A DNA stretch of 64,000 nucleotides, taken from assembly GCA_934201705.1 (NCBI GenBank), contig CAKPXF010000001.1, forward strand, positions 246,844 through 310,843, given 5' to 3'. This document shows positions 53,205 through 62,170 of this stretch, piece after piece. Position 1 is the first letter of the stretch; each line of letters starts with the position of its first letter. This DNA is from an uncultured Bacilli bacterium (GTDB taxonomy: Bacteria; Bacillota_I; Bacilli_A; RFN20; CAG-631). Under the pieces are notes generated by a model, which worked only from the letters and a program-made list of their open reading frames with translations, was not told the origin of the DNA and did no database searches. The translations under genes and the position numbers were made by a program.

Positions 53205-55313
53205 ATGAAAAGAAAATATTTAATCCTTAGTTTATTATTAGTTGGTTCGTTAGTTAGCTGTAATACAAATGAAAGTTCTTCAAATGAACAAGTTAGTGAA
53301 ACATCAAGTATTGAAGAATCATCAGTTAAGCAAGACTCAAGCTCAATGAAAGAAGAATCATCTTCAAGTATAGAAGAAAGCAGCTCAAGTGTTGAAGATA
53401 GTTCATCTATTGAGGAAAGTAGTTCGACAATTAGCGATGAAGAAACTATTAATGGAGTTATTTCTTCAATTTCCTATGAAAAAGAAGTTACAAATGATTT
53501 TGATTTAGTTTTAAAGAAGGATAATGTTACTATAGCATATACAAGTAGTGATCAAACATTCCTTAAAATAGAAAATGATAAAGCTAAGGTCATTAGACCT
53601 AGTGAAACATTAAGCGATGAAGAAATTACTATAAAAGCTGCTTTTACTTTAAATGAAACAAAAAAAGAAAAAGAATATGTAGTTATAGTAAAGGCTTTAA
53701 AGGTAACAAATATAAATGTTGCAGAAATGCCAAATGAAAAATCTGTTAATGTTGGTGATAGCAATATACAATTAACAGGTGGAAAAATTACTGTTTCTTT
53801 AGACGATAATACAACTAAAGATATTACATTTGCTGATGTAATAGTTAAAGATTTTGATACAACAACTTCTGGAGTTAAGAAAGTAACATGTACATATGCT
53901 AATATGGACTTTACTTTAAATCTTGGCTGTATTAATAAAGTTGTTAATAAAAAACTAAATTTAAATGAAAGTGTTGTTGAAACATTTGAAGATGAATTTA
54001 ATCCAGTTTTAAGTTTTGATAATTCACAGGTTAGTAATTCTAAAATTGTTGAAAGTGATACATTAACTGGTAATAAGGCTTATTATTTTGAAAGTACAGG
54101 AAATTATGCCTGCTTATATATTAATGGTGGTGTAGAATTTGAAAAAGATTGTACATATACTGTAACATTTGATTATATTGTTTTAAGCTTTGTTGATACA
54201 ATTTATTTCCAATATAATTATGGAGAAACAAAGTTCACTCAATTTGGAAGTAATGAGCTAGATGTAGTTAAGCATTTTGAATATACTACAACTTTAAATG
54301 GAAATAATAGTGTTATTCAAGTTTTCCCAGGTGGAGGAACTGGCAAAACATCTTTATTAATCGATAATATTAAAATAAGTAAGGTATTAGTTGAAGAAAA
54401 TGAAATTGTTAAAGGTGCATTAAAAGTAAATGAGTATGTGTTAGAGAAATTTGGTGATAGTAATAATCCAATCTTTTCATTTGATTTTGCTGAAGCTAAT
54501 AATTCTAATGTTACTACTAATGATGCAATAGATGCTTACTCATTATATTTTGAATCAAATGGTGAATATAAAGGTGTATTTTTAAAGAATCAAACATTAT
54601 GGGAAACAAATGCTTCTTATACAATAGAATTTGATTACAAAGTATTAGAATTAAGCGACACAATCTATTTCCAAGTATATAATGGGTCAAACGTTTCTTA
54701 TGAACAATTTGGAAGTAATGAACTTGGAGTAATCAAGCATTTTACTTGGACATTTAATACATTAGATAGCAATGAAGTATTAATTAAAATATTCCCAGGT
54801 GGTGCAAAAGGTACTACTAAATGCATTATTGATAATTTAAAGGTTACAAGAAATGAATTAAAAAAAGGGAATGTTAATTGCGAAGGAAAATTACAAGTAA
54901 ATAACTTTGTAAGTGAAAATTTTGATGATACAGAAAATGTTGTGTTAAATGTTGATTTAGCGCCAACTAAAGACTCATCAGCAATTAAAGAAGGCTTTGA
55001 AGGAAACTGTATTAATTTAGTTTCAAGCGGAAATTATTTAGGCTTTTATATAACAAAACCAGGCTTATGGGAAGCAAATGCTACTTATACAATAGAATTT
55101 GATTATTATGTTGTTTCAATTTCTGGCGCACTGTATATCAAGTCTTATTCAGATGTTGAAAAAGATGCCCAACTTGTAGCAGAAAATAACAAAAAATATC
55201 ATGGTGTATACGTAGTTGAGGTTGGCCAATCAGCAAATGTTGTATTACAGTTTTTCCCAAATGCTGCTTGTGAGGTACAATTTGATAACTTTAAAATAAC
55301 AAGAAACTCATAG
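53205..55313 (+). CDS. Lipoprotein with Ser/Glu linker and three shared modules
   Basis: A 702-residue lipoprotein (signal ends SLVSC near residue 20), then about 65 residues of Ser/Glu-rich linker, one Ig-like module (about 85-165), a short bacterial-Ig-type module (about 165-245), and three copies of the 150-residue beta-sandwich seen in the preceding protein, near 250-395, 405-547 and 560-702. Each copy has the TYTxxFDY core, and the first two show QxFPGG before the final IDN strand. Adjacent duplication of the module across two genes suggests recent expansion. It is the last gene of the Lpl-like locus and probably displays sugar-binding domains outside the wall. Confidence 0.68.
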   Translation: MKRKYLILSLLLVGSLVSCNTNESSSNEQVSETSSIEESSVKQDSSSMKEESSSSIEESSSSVEDSSSIEESSSTISDEETINGVISSISYEKEVTNDFDLVLKKDNVTIAYTSSDQTFLKIENDKAKVIRPSETLSDEEITIKAAFTLNETKKEKEYVVIVKALKVTNINVAEMPNEKSVNVGDSNIQLTGGKITVSLDDNTTKDITFADVIVKDFDTTTSGVKKVTCTYANMDFTLNLGCINKVVNKKLNLNESVVETFEDEFNPVLSFDNSQVSNSKIVESDTLTGNKAYYFESTGNYACLYINGGVEFEKDCTYTVTFDYIVLSFVDTIYFQYNYGETKFTQFGSNELDVVKHFEYTTTLNGNNSVIQVFPGGGTGKTSLLIDNIKISKVLVEENEIVKGALKVNEYVLEKFGDSNNPIFSFDFAEANNSNVTTNDAIDAYSLYFESNGEYKGVFLKNQTLWETNASYTIEFDYKVLELSDTIYFQVYNGSNVSYEQFGSNELGVIKHFTWTFNTLDSNEVLIKIFPGGAKGTTKCIIDNLKVTRNELKKGNVNCEGKLQVNNFVSENFDDTENVVLNVDLAPTKDSSAIKEGFEGNCINLVSSGNYLGFYITKPGLWEANATYTIEFDYYVVSISGALYIKSYSDVEKDAQLVAENNKKYHGVYVVEVGQSANVVLQFFPNAACEVQFDNFKITRNS

Positions 55314-55342
55314 AAAAAAGCTATAATTAAATTAAAATTTAA

Positions 55343-55438
55343 TTGACTTAGATGGTCAAAATATAGTATCATAATAAGTGGCCTTATCCGGCCAGTAGTA
55401 GCCCCGGTACAGTTACTATAAAAAAGGAGAAAAAAATT
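55343..55438 (+). promoter_or_regulatory. rplM promoter and structured leader
   Basis: TTGACT (55343-55348), 18-base spacer, TATCAT (55367-55372). The leader begins near 55379 with a hairpin TGGCC-TTATCC-GGCCA (55379-55394), then a second stem: AGTAGTA pairs with TAC and TACT across a three-base bulge around a GCCCCGG loop. Firmicute rplM operons commonly have an L13 leader for autoregulation; this may be such an element, although I cannot verify the consensus. Confidence 0.5.
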
Positions 55439-55879
55439 ATGCAAAGACAAACAACAGTTATTAAACCACAAGATATTACACGTAAGTGGTATGTTGTAGA
55501 TGCTACAGACATTCCTTTAGGAAGATTAGCATCAAAAGTTTCAATGGTATTGACTGGAAAATCAAAACCAACATATCAACCAAACATTGATACAGGCGAT
55601 AATGTTATCATTATCAACGCACAAAAAGTTATGCTAACAGGAGATAAACTAAATAACAAGAAATATTATAATGTTTCTGGTTACCTAGGTGGTCTTAGAA
55701 CTCGTAGTGCTAAGGTTATGAAAGAATCATATCCTGTTGAAATGGTTGAAAGAGCCGTTTGGGGAATGCTTCCAAAGGGAAAATTAGGCCGTCAAATGTA
55801 TAAGAAATTACATGTATATGCAGGTAATGAGCATAGTCAACAAGCTCAAAAGCCAGAAGTACTTGTAATCAATAAGTAG
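55439..55879 (+). CDS. rplM: 50S ribosomal protein L13
   Basis: L13 is an early assembly protein of the large ribosomal subunit. The 146-residue protein shows KWYVVDATDIPLGRLAS, the classic signature GDNVIIINAQKVMLTGDKL, YYNVSGYLGGLRTRS, and AVWGMLPKGKLGRQMYKKLHVYAG. Length is normal. AAGGAG at 55424-55429 precedes the ATG. It is followed by rpsI 12 bases downstream, the universal bacterial pairing. A structured leader upstream suggests autoregulation. Confidence 0.98.
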   Translation: MQRQTTVIKPQDITRKWYVVDATDIPLGRLASKVSMVLTGKSKPTYQPNIDTGDNVIIINAQKVMLTGDKLNNKKYYNVSGYLGGLRTRSAKVMKESYPVEMVERAVWGMLPKGKLGRQMYKKLHVYAGNEHSQQAQKPEVLVINK

Positions 55880-55891
55880 GAGGAAGAAAAC

Positions 55892-56302
55892 ATGCCAGCA
55901 AAGAAAAAAGTTGAAGCAGTACGCTATACAGGTACTGGTAGACGTAAATCATCTGTTGCTAGAGTAACTTTAGTTCCAGGTAATGGTAATATTACTGTAA
56001 ATGGAGTTAAAGTAGAAGATTATCTTCCATCTGCAACATTTGTTATGGATTTAAAGCAACCATTAGTAGCAACATCAAATGAAACTCGTTTTGATATCAT
56101 GTGTAATGTTAAAGGCGGAGGATACAATGGTCAAACTGGTGCAATCCGTTTAGGAATTGCAAGAGCTTTACTTGAAGCTTCTGCTGAATATCGTCCAACA
56201 TTAAAATCTTTAGGTTTATTAACAAGAGATGCTCGTGCTAAAGAACGTAAGAAATATGGTCTTAAAGGCGCAAGAAGAGCTCCACAATTCTCAAAACGTT
56301 AA
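55892..56302 (+). CDS. rpsI: 30S ribosomal protein S9
   Basis: S9 contacts the decoding region of the small subunit; its C-terminal tail reaches the P-site tRNA. The 136-residue protein shows YTGTGRRKSSVARVTLVPG, VKGGGYNGQTGAIRLGIARAL and LTRDARAKERKKYGLKGARR, and ends in FSKR as required for the tail. AGGAGG at 55878-55883 sets the start. A terminator follows, so the operon is rplM-rpsI. Confidence 0.98.
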   Translation: MPAKKKVEAVRYTGTGRRKSSVARVTLVPGNGNITVNGVKVEDYLPSATFVMDLKQPLVATSNETRFDIMCNVKGGGYNGQTGAIRLGIARALLEASAEYRPTLKSLGLLTRDARAKERKKYGLKGARRAPQFSKR

Positions 56303-56314
56303 TTTATTTATGCA

Positions 56315-56347
56315 AGAAAAAGATCCAATTATTTGGGTCTTTTTTTG
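56315..56347 (+). terminator. Terminator after rpsI
   Basis: AAAAAGATCCAA pairs with TTGGGTCTTTTT (one G-T pair) around a TTAT-type loop, followed by a T-run. Confidence 0.85.
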
Positions 56348-56380
56348 CGTTTTATTTAATATACTTAAATGGTGTTAACT

Positions 56381-57052
56381 ATGAAAAAAGCAGTATTATT
56401 TATATTATTTATAAGCATGATAATTATTCAGTTAATGTCTTTTTTTATGACGTTTAAAGTAAAGGAAGTATCATCATTAATCAATAATATTATTTTTATT
56501 GACCCAGGACATGGTGGTAAGGATAATGGCACACATTATGAAAATGTTTTAGAGGATGAATTAAATTTAAAGCTTGCTATAAATCTTTATGAATTAATAT
56601 TAAATGATGGTGGATATTGCTATTTAACTAGAAATGGTGATTATGATTTAAGCTATGCTTATTCAAAAAATCATAAATTAGATGATTTAAATAAAAGAAT
56701 TGAATATATTCAAAAAGTAAAATCAACATTATTTGTTTCCTTGCATTTGAATTACTATCCAAGCAATAATGTTAATGGTTTACAGGTTTTCTATCAACAA
56801 AGTAATGAAAATAGCAAGTATTTAGCTAGTATTATGCAAAAAATCCTAAATAATGAAAATGTTCATAAAAAGAAAATAAAAAAAGGAGATTTTTATTTAT
56901 TAAACAATTGTCAGGTGACAGGAATATTAATTGAATATGGTTTTTTATCAAGTGAATATGATAGGAAAAAATTGTTGGATGATAAATATTTACTAAAACT
57001 TGCAAAACTAATAAAAAATGGAATAAATGAATATTTAAAAAATTATTGCTAA
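56381..57052 (+). CDS. N-acetylmuramoyl-L-alanine amidase (CwlD-like)
   Basis: An Amidase_3 family zinc enzyme that cuts the muramic acid-peptide bond of peptidoglycan. From the start used here it has 223 residues with one N-terminal membrane anchor (about 3-24), then FIDPGHGGKDNG (zinc ligand His44), the Glu-rich NVLEDELNLKLA, LFVSLHLNYYP with the second His, and the C-terminal GILIEYGFLSSEYDRKKLL with the catalytic Glu. I prefer ATG at 56381 over the in-frame ATG at 56369 because GGTG lies six bases before it and the protein then starts MKKAV. In Bacillus cwlD is also downstream of rpsI. It implies a peptidoglycan wall. Confidence 0.9.
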   Translation: MKKAVLFILFISMIIIQLMSFFMTFKVKEVSSLINNIIFIDPGHGGKDNGTHYENVLEDELNLKLAINLYELILNDGGYCYLTRNGDYDLSYAYSKNHKLDDLNKRIEYIQKVKSTLFVSLHLNYYPSNNVNGLQVFYQQSNENSKYLASIMQKILNNENVHKKKIKKGDFYLLNNCQVTGILIEYGFLSSEYDRKKLLDDKYLLKLAKLIKNGINEYLKNYC

Positions 57053-57071
57053 AAATAGTTATGGTGATTAA

Positions 57072-57467
57072 ATGAAAAAAATTATAGCTATTTTTTTTAC
57101 TGTTGCAAAAAGTGTTACATTCATTTTACTTTTATTTTTCCTTTCTGCCATTATAGTTTCTTACTCATTAAGTAATGAAAAAAGAATAAATCCTTATTGT
57201 ATAAATAAATATCAAAATGAAGTGATTAAAATTAATGATACAAATATCAAAGACTATTCTTATAAATTTGACTGCAATACCTTATATTTACAAATCACAT
57301 TACTTACTGATAAAAATGATGATTTATTAAAAACTTTAAAAATTATAAAAGAAGAGGTATCAGAGTATGATTGCTTTATTCATATAGCATTAGGTTATAA
57401 TGATAAAACTTATTATGCGTCAATTTCAAAGGACAGCAAGGAAATATCTTTACTAGGAAAAGAATGA
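57072..57467 (+). CDS. Small single-pass membrane protein, unknown
   Basis: A 131-residue protein I do not recognise. It has one hydrophobic segment (about residues 4-33, IIAIFFTVAKSVTFILLLFFLSAIIV in part), then an extracellular region of about 95 residues with two Cys (in NPYCINKYQ and KFDCNTLYLQ) and a third in EYDCFIHIAL. It follows the amidase gene by 19 bases and is probably cotranscribed. The exported part, with even Cys placement, might form a disulphide. No function is assigned. Confidence 0.55.
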   Translation: MKKIIAIFFTVAKSVTFILLLFFLSAIIVSYSLSNEKRINPYCINKYQNEVIKINDTNIKDYSYKFDCNTLYLQITLLTDKNDDLLKTLKIIKEEVSEYDCFIHIALGYNDKTYYASISKDSKEISLLGKE

Positions 57468-57499
57468 AAAAATATCATTCTTTTAATTTATATGAAATT

Positions 57500-57530
57500 T
57501 AGTTGACTTGTCAACTATTATAGCTATAAT
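57500..57530 (+). promoter_or_regulatory. MarR promoter with overlapping operator
   Basis: An 18-bp perfect inverted repeat, TAGTTGAC-TT-GTCAACTA, at 57500-57517 contains the -35 TTGACT (57503-57508); TATAAT lies at 57525-57530 after 16 bases. The placement is ideal for autorepression by the MarR protein encoded 24 bases downstream. Confidence 0.85.
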
Positions 57531-57553
57531 ATGTCCATGAAAGAAGGTATAAT

Positions 57554-57997
57554 ATGGATTCTAGAAATATAACTAAAATAGTTAGGAATATGATGCTTTA
57601 TAAAAATAAGAAAAATAAAGGAAAAGTGTTTTTAAATGATAGTGAATTTGAAATGATAAGATATTTAACTAAAAAAGGAGGATTATCTTTAGTTGATTTA
57701 TCTATGTATTTAAATGTTGATAAATCACTCGTTACAAGAATGAGTAGAAAACTCTTAAAACTTGGCTATATAGAAATTATAAATGATACAAATGATAAAA
57801 GGAAAAAAATTCTTGTTGCTACGAAAAAAGCTAAAGAAATAAAGCAAGAGGTCGCAAATGAAGAAATAGTTTTTTACAATACTTGTTTAAAGGTTTTAAG
57901 TAATGAAGAGGCAATTGAATTTGACAAACTAGTAAATAAGGTCTATTTAGAATCTAAAAGATTAAGAAAGAGTGGATTTAAGGATGTCAAAGAATAG
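57554..57997 (+). CDS. MarR family transcriptional regulator
   Basis: A 147-residue winged-helix dimer that usually represses its own promoter and releases on binding a small lipophilic molecule. The DNA-binding part is clear: LSLVDLSMYLNVDKSLVTRM (recognition helix), then SRKLLKLGYIEIINDTNDKRKK (wing) and LVATKKAKEI. The first helix (SRNITKIVRNMMLYKNKK) and the C-terminal helix form the dimer interface. An operator lies over the promoter. The stop overlaps the ABC gene by 14 bases, so exporter expression follows the repressor. Confidence 0.92.
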   Translation: MDSRNITKIVRNMMLYKNKKNKGKVFLNDSEFEMIRYLTKKGGLSLVDLSMYLNVDKSLVTRMSRKLLKLGYIEIINDTNDKRKKILVATKKAKEIKQEVANEEIVFYNTCLKVLSNEEAIEFDKLVNKVYLESKRLRKSGFKDVKE

Positions 57998-59645
57998 ATA
58001 TGATAGAATAAGTACGTATTTTAAATTAAACAAAAAAAGTTTTATATTTGCAACATTATCAGGAATATTTTATAATGCTTTAATGGTTTTTATTCCAATT
58101 ATAATGGGTAAATTAATTAATGCCTTTAAAGAACAAGCAAGTAAGCAATACATAATACAATTTGCTCTTTTGTTTTTATTGTTTGTTATCTTCATACAAT
58201 TCAATAGATTTTTAAAGAGATATTATGTTAGAGATTTTGCTAATAGAATGGTATTACAAATGCGAACAGTTAGCTTTCTTTCTTTAATCCATGATGATAT
58301 TAAAGAATCTTCTTTAGTCACTAAAGGTGACATTATGAATAAAAATTTAGCTGATATTAAAGATAGTGCAGAAGGGGTTAGAAAGATATTAACTGAGATA
58401 TATGATAGTATCATTTTGATAAGTGGCTATCTAATTAGTTTATTTGTAATGGATTATAAAGCCTCTTTAATTGTTTTAGCTTTTGTATTTTTATCTATTA
58501 TATTAGCTAAATTAATGAAAAAGATTATTTATAAAACCACATCAACTTATAAAGAGTATTTTTCAAAGGAAAAAGACATTACATTATCTTCTTTAAAAAA
58601 TGAGATATATTATAGAGGCGTTGGTGTGAGTAGCAACTATTATGATAAATTTAAAGAATCTCAAGATGCTTTAGAAAAAAAATCCATCAAATCAATGATA
58701 TTTAAAGGCTCACTTGAGCCAATATATCAAGCAATAGCGTTACTAGGTTTATTCTTTGTTGTTTATTATTGTGGAATAAAGGTAATTGACAAGACATGGC
58801 TAATCGGTACTTTTTTGGCATATTTAACAACATATATGCTAGTTGCAACAAAAGCTTCAAAGGTTGGGAAAGTATTTAATGCAAAAGCAACACTTGATGT
58901 TTCTTGGAAAAGATGTTTGCCATATTTAAAAGAAACCAAAAATGAAAAAGAAATTGAACTAATAAATAAGAATACAACGTTAAAAGTTAAGAATTTGTCG
59001 TTTGGTTTTACAAATACATTTAGCGTTAATAACATAAGTTTTTCATTAAATGAAGGAGAAGCATTGGCAATATGCGGAATAATACATACAGGGAAATCAA
59101 CTTTAATGTCTGCATTAAGTGGTGTTTATGATTATAAAGGAAGTATAAAACTTTGTGGCATTGAACTAAAAGATGTAAAAAACGAAATAAAAGAAAACTT
59201 TATTGCCTACGGAACTAATAATGTCGAGATTTTTAGTGATACTGTTAAATATAATGTTAGCTTTTCAAATGAAAATGTAAAAAAAGAATTAGAAATGGCA
59301 TGCTTTGCTGACATTAATGAGAATGAAATATTATCACATAGTAATAATAATTTATCAGGTGGAGAGCAAAAAAGATTGCAAATTGCTAGATGCCTATATA
59401 AAAGTAGCAAACTGATACTACTTGATGATCCATTTAACGCTATAGATATAAAAATGGGAGAGGAAATTATAAATAATATTAAAAGCAATTATAAACATTC
59501 GATAGTCATAATAATTAATAATCAAAAGGAAATATTATTAAAAATGGATAAAATAATTTTTTTAAAAAATGACGGCTATTTATATGGAAAATATGATGAA
59601 TTAATCAAAGACAAAGATTTTAAAAATCTTTTAGGAGAAAGATAA
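57984..59645 (+). CDS. ABC exporter half-transporter, degenerate ATP site
   Basis: A 553-residue half-transporter: six membrane segments (about 1-300) and a nucleotide-binding domain (about 325-553). Walker A is GIIHTGKST and the signature LSGGEQ is canonical, but the Walker B ends LILLDDP with Asp instead of the catalytic Glu, the switch His is replaced (IIINNQKE), and the Q-loop Gln is not evident (IAYGTNN). These losses mark the non-hydrolysing half of a heterodimeric exporter, which pairs with the next gene. I start at ATG 57984 (MSKNRYDRI), after GTGGA, rather than the GTG at 57972. It is regulated by the upstream MarR protein. Confidence 0.88.
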   Translation: MSKNRYDRISTYFKLNKKSFIFATLSGIFYNALMVFIPIIMGKLINAFKEQASKQYIIQFALLFLLFVIFIQFNRFLKRYYVRDFANRMVLQMRTVSFLSLIHDDIKESSLVTKGDIMNKNLADIKDSAEGVRKILTEIYDSIILISGYLISLFVMDYKASLIVLAFVFLSIILAKLMKKIIYKTTSTYKEYFSKEKDITLSSLKNEIYYRGVGVSSNYYDKFKESQDALEKKSIKSMIFKGSLEPIYQAIALLGLFFVVYYCGIKVIDKTWLIGTFLAYLTTYMLVATKASKVGKVFNAKATLDVSWKRCLPYLKETKNEKEIELINKNTTLKVKNLSFGFTNTFSVNNISFSLNEGEALAICGIIHTGKSTLMSALSGVYDYKGSIKLCGIELKDVKNEIKENFIAYGTNNVEIFSDTVKYNVSFSNENVKKELEMACFADINENEILSHSNNNLSGGEQKRLQIARCLYKSSKLILLDDPFNAIDIKMGEEIINNIKSNYKHSIVIIINNQKEILLKMDKIIFLKNDGYLYGKYDELIKDKDFKNLLGER

Positions 59646-59646
59646 T

Positions 59647-61254
59647 ATGGTTTTAAAATGTGTTGTTAATTATTTTAAAAGACATTTGCATATATTATTT
59701 TTAACAATCTTTGCAGTTTTGTTAGTAACCTTGCTTGCTTTAATACCACCGCAATTACTACGTATTATAGTTGATGATATTTTTACGAATAATGATTACA
59801 ATCGCTTGTTTATATTTGCATTATTATATATGATTGTTTTTGTATTTACTAATTTAATAAATTTTTTAAAAGAAATACTATTAGTTATTATTTCAAATGG
59901 AATCGGTAAAAACATAAGGCTTTCAATGTTAAAAAAAGTAAATAAAATGTCTTATAACAATTTCTTAAAATATGATTCGGGCACTTTAGAGGCTTATTTT
60001 TCAAATGATGTTGATGAAATAAACACTCTTATTACGAGTGGTGTTATTTCAATGACTATTGATGGCATCAAAATGATTGGAATAATTATAACAATCTTCT
60101 TATATGATTATTTATTTGGAGTAATTACTTTACTAATAATACCTTTAATTATTATTTTTACATTATGGATTAGGAAAATGATGTACAAGGCACAATTGAC
60201 AAATAGGAAACTAGAAGGAAGTATTAATAATTTAGTTCTTGAAAATCTTGATAATATTGTAACTATTAAATCATTTAGAATTTATGATAAAATTGAAAAG
60301 AAATATAACAATATATTGAATAATCATTTTAAAACAAATCAAAAGGTTAATACCTATGATGCAATGTTTTCACCAGTTATGCAAATACTAAAAACATCAC
60401 TAATTGTTTTAATAATTGTTCTTTCAACAATAAATGAAAATTTGTTTGGTGTTAGTATTGGTGTACTTGTAAGCTTAATAGATTTAATTACGTCATTATT
60501 TACGCCACTTGAGAATTTAGGAATGGAAATACAAACAATTCAAAAATCATTTGCTGCAATTAAAAGAATCAATGATTTTTTTAAATTAGAAGAAGATGAT
60601 GAAAAACTAGAAAATGTAGTAATTGATGATAAAAACATTATCTTAGAATTTAAAGATGTAACTTTTTCATATGATGGCAAAGAAAACGTTTTTGAACATT
60701 TTAATTTAAAAATATCTAATAATGATAGATTAGTATTAAAAGGAAAAAGTGGTAGTGGAAAATCAACTATTTTTAAATTAGCTTATGGGTTGATTAAACC
60801 AACAAGTGGTAGTGTTACAATTAATAATATTCCAACATATTTATTACCTAATGAATTAAAAAGAAAATTTTTTGGTATTGTTTATCAAGATTACTTTTTT
60901 TCAAATGGAACAATTAAAGAGGAATTAACTTTATTAAATAATATTAGTGATGAAAAAGTTTATAAGGTATTAAGCTTAGTTGGCTTAAGTAGAATAACTA
61001 ATATAAATGAAAAGCTAAATATAAATGATTATTCCACAGGTGAATTATCAATGTTTAATATTGCTCGTGCTATATTGCTAGATAGCAAAGTACTATTTTT
61101 AGATGAAATGAATGCTAAAATTGATGCTATTAATGCAAAGCATATAATTGATGTTATTGATAATGTATCAAAGAATAAATTAGTTTTATCAATTAATCAT
61201 TATGGTGAATTGCTAAATAATAGTAAAATATTAGAGTTAGAAGACAAAATATGA
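59647..61254 (+). CDS. ABC exporter half-transporter, catalytic site
   Basis: A 535-residue partner half-transporter: six membrane segments (about 15-300) and a nucleotide-binding domain (about 330-535). Walker A GKSGSGKST, Q-loop GIVYQDYFF, Walker B KVLFLDEMN with catalytic Glu, and switch His in SINHYG are intact. Its signature is degenerate (DYSTGELSM instead of LSGGQ). So its Walker motifs pair with the upstream protein's good signature to form the one active ATP site, as in BmrCD- and TM287/288-type exporters. It probably exports a toxic compound, sensed by MarR. It starts one base after the preceding stop. Confidence 0.9.
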   Translation: MVLKCVVNYFKRHLHILFLTIFAVLLVTLLALIPPQLLRIIVDDIFTNNDYNRLFIFALLYMIVFVFTNLINFLKEILLVIISNGIGKNIRLSMLKKVNKMSYNNFLKYDSGTLEAYFSNDVDEINTLITSGVISMTIDGIKMIGIIITIFLYDYLFGVITLLIIPLIIIFTLWIRKMMYKAQLTNRKLEGSINNLVLENLDNIVTIKSFRIYDKIEKKYNNILNNHFKTNQKVNTYDAMFSPVMQILKTSLIVLIIVLSTINENLFGVSIGVLVSLIDLITSLFTPLENLGMEIQTIQKSFAAIKRINDFFKLEEDDEKLENVVIDDKNIILEFKDVTFSYDGKENVFEHFNLKISNNDRLVLKGKSGSGKSTIFKLAYGLIKPTSGSVTINNIPTYLLPNELKRKFFGIVYQDYFFSNGTIKEELTLLNNISDEKVYKVLSLVGLSRITNINEKLNINDYSTGELSMFNIARAILLDSKVLFLDEMNAKIDAINAKHIIDVIDNVSKNKLVLSINHYGELLNNSKILELEDKI

Positions 61255-61280
61255 TATCATTAATTTAGGAAGTGATGCTT

Positions 61281-62078
61281 ATGAAATATGTGCTTATCAG
61301 TGGTGCTAATGGTGGAATGGGAAAAGAAACAATTTCATATTTAGTTAAACAAGGGTATTATGTTTTAGCTTTGGACAATAAAGAAATGGAAAAGCAAGAA
61401 AATGTTTATCCCATTTTGGCGGATGTAACAAATGAAGAAAGTATTAATAATGCTTTTAATAAGGTATGTGAAATAACATCCTCTTTATATGCAATTATTC
61501 ATTTTGCAGGTATTTATATGCTTGATTCTTTAGTTGAAATATCATCTAATAAATTTAAAAAGATTTTTGATATTAATGTTTTTGGTGTATTTTTAATTAA
61601 CAAAACTTTTTTATCGTTGTTAAAAAGTAATAGTAAAATAATTATTACTACAAGTGAACTAGCTCAATTAGATCCTTTACCATTTACGGGTTTATATGCA
61701 ATTAGTAAATCAACTCTTGATAAATATGCTTATTCATTAAATATGGAACTACAACTTTTAAATATTAAGGTAGTAGTTTTAAGAGCAGGTGCTATTAAAA
61801 CTGATATGTTAAATGTTTCCACGTCACAACTTGATGACTTTTGCAGTAATACAAAATTGTACAAATGTAATGCCAAGCGATTTAAAAGTATTGTTGATAA
61901 TGTTGAAACTAAAAGTGCTTTACCTATAAAGGTTGCACAAAAAGTAAATAAAATATTAAATAAGAAAAATCCAAAATTTGCATATAAAATAAATAATAAC
62001 AAATTGTTAAAATTATTAAACATTCTTCCAAATAAAATGCAATTATTTATAATAAAGCAAGTTTTAAAGGATAATTAG
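61281..62078 (+). CDS. SDR family oxidoreductase
   Basis: A 265-residue short-chain dehydrogenase. Seen: the cofactor loop SGANGGMGKET (TGxxxGxG type), ADVTNEESINNAF, HFAGIYM, the catalytic Ser region TTSELAQLDPL, and active-site YAISK. It is preceded by AGGAAG at 61267-61272; the ATG at 61281 is better spaced than the GTG/ATG at 61272/61275. It lies 26 bases after the exporter gene and probably shares its MarR control, so it may act in detoxifying the exported compound. Cofactor: the Asp at the end of strand 2 (VLALDNK) hints at NAD. Confidence 0.87.
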   Translation: MKYVLISGANGGMGKETISYLVKQGYYVLALDNKEMEKQENVYPILADVTNEESINNAFNKVCEITSSLYAIIHFAGIYMLDSLVEISSNKFKKIFDINVFGVFLINKTFLSLLKSNSKIIITTSELAQLDPLPFTGLYAISKSTLDKYAYSLNMELQLLNIKVVVLRAGAIKTDMLNVSTSQLDDFCSNTKLYKCNAKRFKSIVDNVETKSALPIKVAQKVNKILNKKNPKFAYKINNNKLLKLLNILPNKMQLFIIKQVLKDN

Positions 62079-62111
62079 CAACAAATATCTTTTATGTGTT
62101 GACTAAATTAT

Positions 62112-62140
62112 TTGACTATTTAAAAATAAAAATATAGACT
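62112..62140 (+). promoter_or_regulatory. Promoter for the GNAT-like gene
   Basis: TTGACT (62112-62117), 17-base spacer, TAGACT (62135-62140). A second TTGACT at 62099-62104 repeats the TTGACTA half-site of the MarR operator, so MarR control is possible. The 30 bases to the ATG carry AAGGTGAAAG. Confidence 0.45.
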
Positions 62141-62170
62141 TAAGGTGAAAGAAAAAGATAGAGGTTTAAA

